DNA from: Kribbella steppae | GTDB taxonomy: Bacteria > Actinomycetota > Actinomycetes > Propionibacteriales > Kribbellaceae | DNA length: 64,000 nucleotides | Direction of reading: 5' to 3' | Assembly: GCF_004342025.1 (NCBI RefSeq) | Contig: NZ_SLWN01000006.1 | Span: forward strand, 1-64,000 | In this document: piece by piece, positions 60,689 to 64,000 of the stretch | Position numbering within the stretch: position 1 is the first letter of the stretch | How the letters are laid out: each line of letters starts with the position of its first letter | The notes under the pieces: model-generated | Database searches by the model: none | What the model was told of the DNA's origin: nothing | Seen by the model: the letters and a program-made list of their open reading frames with translations, nothing else | Program-made: the position numbers and the translations under genes

Positions 60689-61000
60689 TCACCGCGTCGG
60701 TGCGCGGAGGGTGGTCGGCTCGTGGTGGGTGAAGGTCAGTTCGGTGGTGTGGTCGTCGTACCGGATGCGATGCGTGGTGGACTTGGCCGGGTGGATGGTG
60801 GCGTGGTCGAGGCAGCCGTTCTGCCAGGTGATGTCCACGGTGAAGCCGCCGCGAGCGCGGAGTTCTCGGACGGAGCCGTTGGGCCAGGTTGCCGGGAGTG
60901 CGGGGAGTAGTCGAGCTCATCACCGTGGGACTGGAGGAGCTTTTCCGCGATGGCTGCTGTGCCGCCGGCGTTCGACGGCGCGTGGCGGGTCCTGCTCGCG
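60689..61000 (-). pseudogene. C-terminal remnant of a GH95 alpha-L-fucosidase-like gene
   Basis: The minus strand reads AGGTAAIAEKLLQSHGDELD, then shifts frame to LPALPATWPNGSVRELRARG, GFTVDITWQNGCLDHATI and a stop at 60689-60691. This is the end of GH95-type fucosidases (GGTAGIAEMLLQSH, LLPALP, LRARGGF). One frameshift splits it, and the catalytic part is absent. Confidence 0.65.
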
Positions 61001-61414
61001 AGTTGCGTGACCTGGCGGCAGGAAACACTCCCCAGTAGGTTGTCGTGGATGCATCGCAGGCTGAAGACTGACAGCACGCTCGGCCAGGATGTGGAAGGTA
61101 GCGATCCGGTTGACGCACCCCCGCTTAGGCGCACATGAAGGTCATGCCCCGACGGATGCGTCTGTGCAACCGGACGGGAGTCTGAGCAAGATTCAGTTGG
61201 TTGATCGCCGCGGCCACCATCTGAGGGACAGCCCTAGCGAGCCTTCTCACCTCTCGGCGGACCAGCATCCTGCAGCTAGTGCAGTACCTCGACGCATTCC
61301 TGGGCAAGCTCACCAGGCCAGGGCAGCTAGGGCCGCCGAGCGAAAAGCGGCCGCAAGAGCGAGGTCGAGGGTGGGAGCGGTCGTCTGTTGCCGGTGGAGT
61401 TGTTGCACGACGTC
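61001..61414. other. No recognisable gene
   Basis: Short frames only; none has a good start or a familiar motif. Confidence 0.4.
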
Positions 61415-61708
61415 CCTCCAGAACGGTCTGGCTGCGGACATCCCGGCCCGGCAGGGAGCCGTCCTCCTTGCGGCGCAACGCCCGGTCGCGGCCTCGGCCT
61501 TCAGCGAGCCGGTACAGAAGACCGCCCCGGCGGCACTCCCGAAGTACGCCGTCATCCCCACCGGTGACCACGCCATCGCCCGGCCGCCGAGCGCTTCATG
61601 GCCACCCGGGCCGGCGCGAAGATCGTCGAGGTTGATGGTGCCTCCCACCTGGTCATAGTGTCCCAGCCGTCGACGGTGACCCAGGTGATCGAACGAGCCG
61701 CTCGCTGA
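61415..61708 (+). pseudogene. C-terminal remnant of an alpha/beta hydrolase gene
   Basis: The plus strand reads ADIPARQGAVLLAAQRPVAA, FSEPVQKTAPAALPKYAVIP and TGDHAIA, then after a frameshift ERFMATRAGAKIVEVDGASH and LVIVSQPSTVTQVIERAAR to a stop at 61706-61708. The acid (GDH) and the His (GASH) of the triad are visible. The nucleophile half is missing. Confidence 0.65.
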
Positions 61709-61723
61709 GTCCGCCCCAGAACA

Positions 61724-61755
61724 AGCCGGCCGGAGCTGTCCTGCTCCGGCCGGCT
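61724..61755. terminator. 13-bp perfect hairpin between convergent remnants
   Basis: AGCCGGCCGGAGC (61724-61736), loop TGTCCT, and GCTCCGGCCGGCT (61743-61755). It lies between the hydrolase remnant and the VOC remnant that face each other. Confidence 0.7.
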
Positions 61756-61767
61756 GGTGCGTTCGGT

Positions 61768-61998
61768 TCAGGTCGGTTCAGAGACGAAGAGCTCGACGGC
61801 GATGTCGTCAGGGTCTTTCAGGTTGAGGTGGAACCCGCGCGGACTTGCCTCGATGGCCGAGCAGACGACTCCGGCGGCGGCCAGGCTGTTGTGCCAGGCC
61901 TCCAGCTCCGCCCGCGACGGCACCAGGAACGCGACGTGATCCAGACCGATCCGGGTCGGGTCGAAGCTCTTGTCGTTCGACCCGGGATGATCACGCAT
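61768..61998 (-). pseudogene. C-terminal half of a VOC-family protein
   Basis: The minus strand encodes RIGLDHVAFLVPSRAELEAW, then GFHLNLKDPDDIAVELFVSE and a stop. This is the second beta-alpha-beta-beta-beta module of a small glyoxalase/VOC protein. The first half and a start codon are absent. Confidence 0.6.
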
Positions 61999-61999
61999 C

Positions 62000-62333
62000 G
62001 AGTGCGGGCATCGCCACCTCCATGCCACAGTAGGCGGCACGGCCCGCGGGGCAACAAGCCTGAGCATCCGACGTGTTGCCGACTGCCCGGCCGATGAGTC
62101 CCGTCCCCTTGCCGCCCGATCGTCCGGCCAGCCAGTCCCGTCCCGCCGGTGGCCGGCACGCTGGGCCACCACCCGGATCACCAAGACCACCCGCACCCAG
62201 GCCACCGATCAGGTCGGTGCCGACGGGCCAGACCACGAGATCTGACCACCAGGCCGAGGGCGTCCGCGAGCTCAAAGGCTCCGCACGCCCTCCTCCTCGC
62301 CAACGAGCACAACCGCGAACCCCGGCCGGGCAC
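62000..62333. other. No recognisable gene
   Basis: GC-rich stretch with several short GGCCGG repeats and no convincing coding frame. Confidence 0.4.
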
Positions 62334-62376
62334 GTGCCGGCCACCGGTGTGGCCATGCTCAGCCGGTGGCCGGCAC
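62334..62376 (-). terminator. 14-bp perfect hairpin after TMEM175-like gene
   Basis: GTGCCGGCCACCGG (62334-62347) pairs with CCGGTGGCCGGCAC (62363-62376) across a 15-nt loop. It lies 42 bp past the stop of the minus-strand channel gene and is probably its terminator. Confidence 0.55.
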
Positions 62377-62418
62377 GCCCTGGTTCATGGTGCAGTTCGT
62401 GGTGCCTGGCGCGCGTGA

Positions 62419-63066
62419 TCAGACCCCTGGTCGGGCGCGGGTCCTGAGCTGCTCGAAGCCGTAGTACACAGCCAGCAGGAACTGGACGAGCAGGGTGAGG
62501 GGCGCGGAGATGAACGACAGTCCGATGCAGGCCGCGTAGAACGCCGTACCGATGGAGTAGCGCAGTACGGAGGCGCGCTGCTGGGCAGGTGTCATGTCGT
62601 GGTCGACCAGATGGCGGCGCAGCACGTGCCACCAGATCAGGCTGAACGAGATCGCGGCGAGGGTGAGGTTGGTGCTGTAGACCGCGGCCGCGACATTCGC
62701 GTCGATCGTGTCGTCCAGCAGGTACTCGGCGAACAGGTTCGTCGGGAACGGGAGCAACGCCGCCCACAGCAGCAAGAACAGGTTGAGGAACATCAGCCCG
62801 CGGTCCGCTCGCTGGATCTGCCGGAACATCGAGTGGTGGTTGACCCACATGATGCCGAGGATCGCGAAGCTGGTCAGATAGGCGCCGAAGTGCGGCCACT
62901 CGTCCACCAGGGCCGGCCAGAGCCGCTCGTCGGGCTCGAGCTCGGGGATGTGCAGTTCGAGGACGAGCAGCGTGATCGCGATCGCGAAGACCCCGTCACT
63001 GAACGTCTCGATGCGCGAGGTGTCGGCGAGGTCAGACTGGGTGGCCACGGTCACCCAGTCTGACAC
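62419..63066 (-). CDS. TMEM175-family potassium channel-like protein
   Basis: A 215-residue membrane protein with the family signature RIETFSDGVFAIAITLLVLE in the first helix and five further helices (six in all), which is the single-repeat bacterial form. It likely forms a tetrameric potassium-selective channel. It starts with GTG at 63066. It is the only clearly intact gene in the last 4 kb. Confidence 0.85.
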   Translation of the reverse strand: MSDWVTVATQSDLADTSRIETFSDGVFAIAITLLVLELHIPELEPDERLWPALVDEWPHFGAYLTSFAILGIMWVNHHSMFRQIQRADRGLMFLNLFLLLWAALLPFPTNLFAEYLLDDTIDANVAAAVYSTNLTLAAISFSLIWWHVLRRHLVDHDMTPAQQRASVLRYSIGTAFYAACIGLSFISAPLTLLVQFLLAVYYGFEQLRTRARPGV

Positions 63067-63070
63067 CGCT

Positions 63071-63892
63071 TCAATCAGTCGGGCGACAGCTGAGCGCGGT
63101 CCAGCTGATCGCCGGGAGGGTGACGATCAGCTTGCCGTCTTCGAGCCGGACCGACTCGTTCGGTTGCGGAGTGATCCGGTCGGGCTGCTCCGCGGAGTTG
63201 TTCGCCAGCCGGTCGTCGTCGTGCACTGTGACGGCTTCGGCGATGGTGGTCACGCCCGCGCGGCTGACGTCGACCGTGACCTCGATCGGGCCCTCGGTGG
63301 ATCGGTTGACCAGGAACACCGCGAGCTTGCCCTGGTCGTACGTCGCCACCGCGTCGACCGCCGTGATGTCGCCGTAGTTGGCCGTGCTGACGGTCGGCGA
63401 GTCGGTCTCCAGTCGCAGTACCTGGCCGGCTGCGAGCCGGGAGGTGATCGCGAACGGATGGAAGGTGGGCTGCCGCCAGGCCGGGCCGCCGCGCTCGGTC
63501 ATGATCGGCGCGATCACGTTCGCCAGCTGCGCGATGCAGGCGACGCCGACCCGGTCGCTGTGGCGCAGCAGCGAGATCAGCAGGTTGCCGACGACAACGG
63601 CATTGGTGACGTTGTACTCGTCCTCGATCCGCCGCGGCGCCACCGCCCATCCGTCCGGGTCCTCATCGGTCCGGCGCGAGCGGGCGCCGTACCAGACGTT
63701 CTACTCGTCGAAGGAGATGTCGATCTTCTTCGCGTGGTACTGGACTGGAACTTCTGGAGCCGCAAGCTCCTGCAGCTCGCCGAGCCGGGACTGGAGCTGC
63801 TCGACGAACTCACGGAGTGCGCCATTCTCGGCCGCAAGGTGGATGTTGCGCGTTATGCCGGCTGATAGCAGTCGGAGGTCCCCATTTCGCAC
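63071..63892 (-). pseudogene. GH51 alpha-L-arabinofuranosidase, C-terminal part with amber codon
   Basis: One minus-strand frame reads KKIDISFDE, then TAG, then NVWYGARSRRTDEDPDGW, EDEYNVTNAVVVGNLLISLL, MTERGGPAWRQPTFHPF and a normal C-terminus. The family motif is FDEWNVWY, so a TGG to TAG change has put a stop exactly at the Trp next to the catalytic Glu. Upstream, the usual catalytic domain is replaced by an unrelated coiled-coil-like stretch (AAENGALREFVEQLQSRLGE). The gene is thus broken twice. Confidence 0.75.
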
Positions 63893-64000
63893 ACGATCTC
63901 CACCGGCGACAGTTAGCGAAGCGCGTTCAGCTCGTCAAGGGCGCGATGGCCGCGCTCGACCACCCCTGGAACGACATCGTGGCGCCCGTGACGGATGGGG
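63893..64000 (+). other. Open frame at the right edge, unresolved
   Basis: A plus-strand frame continues to the edge and includes LAKRVQLVKGAMAALDHPWN. It has coding-like composition but too little sequence to name. Confidence 0.25.

Noticed and set aside
62140..62380. GGCCGG-rich repeats as a CRISPR or tandem array
   Set aside because: The repeats are short, irregular and without spacers of equal length; one pair forms a simple hairpin.

Overview
The window is high-GC DNA from an actinobacterium. GTG starts are common, many neighbouring genes overlap by ATGA or GTGA, and FCD-type GntR regulators, PHA enzymes, acyl-CoA ligases and flavin-dependent oxidases are dense. I cannot fix the genus from sequence alone. 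No rRNA, tRNA or CRISPR array was recognised.

Left part (1-14.4 kb): a duplicated, TetR-controlled polyhydroxyalkanoate (PHA) region. Two near-identical TetR repressors (194-856 and 8431-9093) each sit beside a paired operator. Nine copies of a 14-bp box, consensus TGACGAWATCGTCA, lie before the TetR genes, before phaC, and before a phasin-like gene and its truncated twin. Copy B carries phaC, phaZ and an intact phasin-like gene. Copy A has lost them; its phasin-like gene is cut to 41 codons and overlaps the start of an ABC exporter. A frameshifted minus-strand gene is decayed in both copies. An MFS pump, an IS256-type transposase scrap and a BBE-type flavin oxidase/SDR operon lie between the copies. 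After copy B come three shortened genes (VOC, DoxX, acyl-CoA ligase).

14.4-16.1 kb holds a PAP2 phosphatase and a lipid kinase facing each other.

Middle part (16.2-43.4 kb): a large catabolic island, probably for a substituted phenol or a plant-derived aromatic. It has an aldehyde dehydrogenase, an MhqD/MhqO-like hydrolase and extradiol dioxygenase pair, and a ten-step run of tightly coupled genes (MBL, two beta-hydroxyacid dehydrogenases, cupin, two CMD proteins, GntR, SDR, zinc ADH). These are followed by two acyl-CoA-dehydrogenase-fold flavin monooxygenases, a flavin reductase fused to a GntR/FCD sensor domain, a 30-residue coupled microprotein, an esterase, two vanillyl-alcohol-oxidase-type enzymes, SDRs and an RbsABC-like importer. 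A second palindrome, TGTATG-N5-CATACA and variants, stands before nearly every transcription unit and is the likely operator of the two paralogous GntR proteins.

Right part (43.6-59.3 kb): a second, intact PHA/fatty-acid operon (acyl-CoA ligase, phaC, phaZ, acyl-CoA dehydrogenase) divergent from a PucR-type regulator. Next is a LivFGHM-type importer operon with its binding protein and an acyl-CoA synthetase, divergent from a NarL-type two-component system.

The last 4.7 kb is a gene graveyard: fragments of a LuxR-family regulator, a GH95 fucosidase, an alpha/beta hydrolase, a VOC protein and a GH51 arabinofuranosidase with an in-frame amber codon. One intact TMEM175-like channel gene lies among them.
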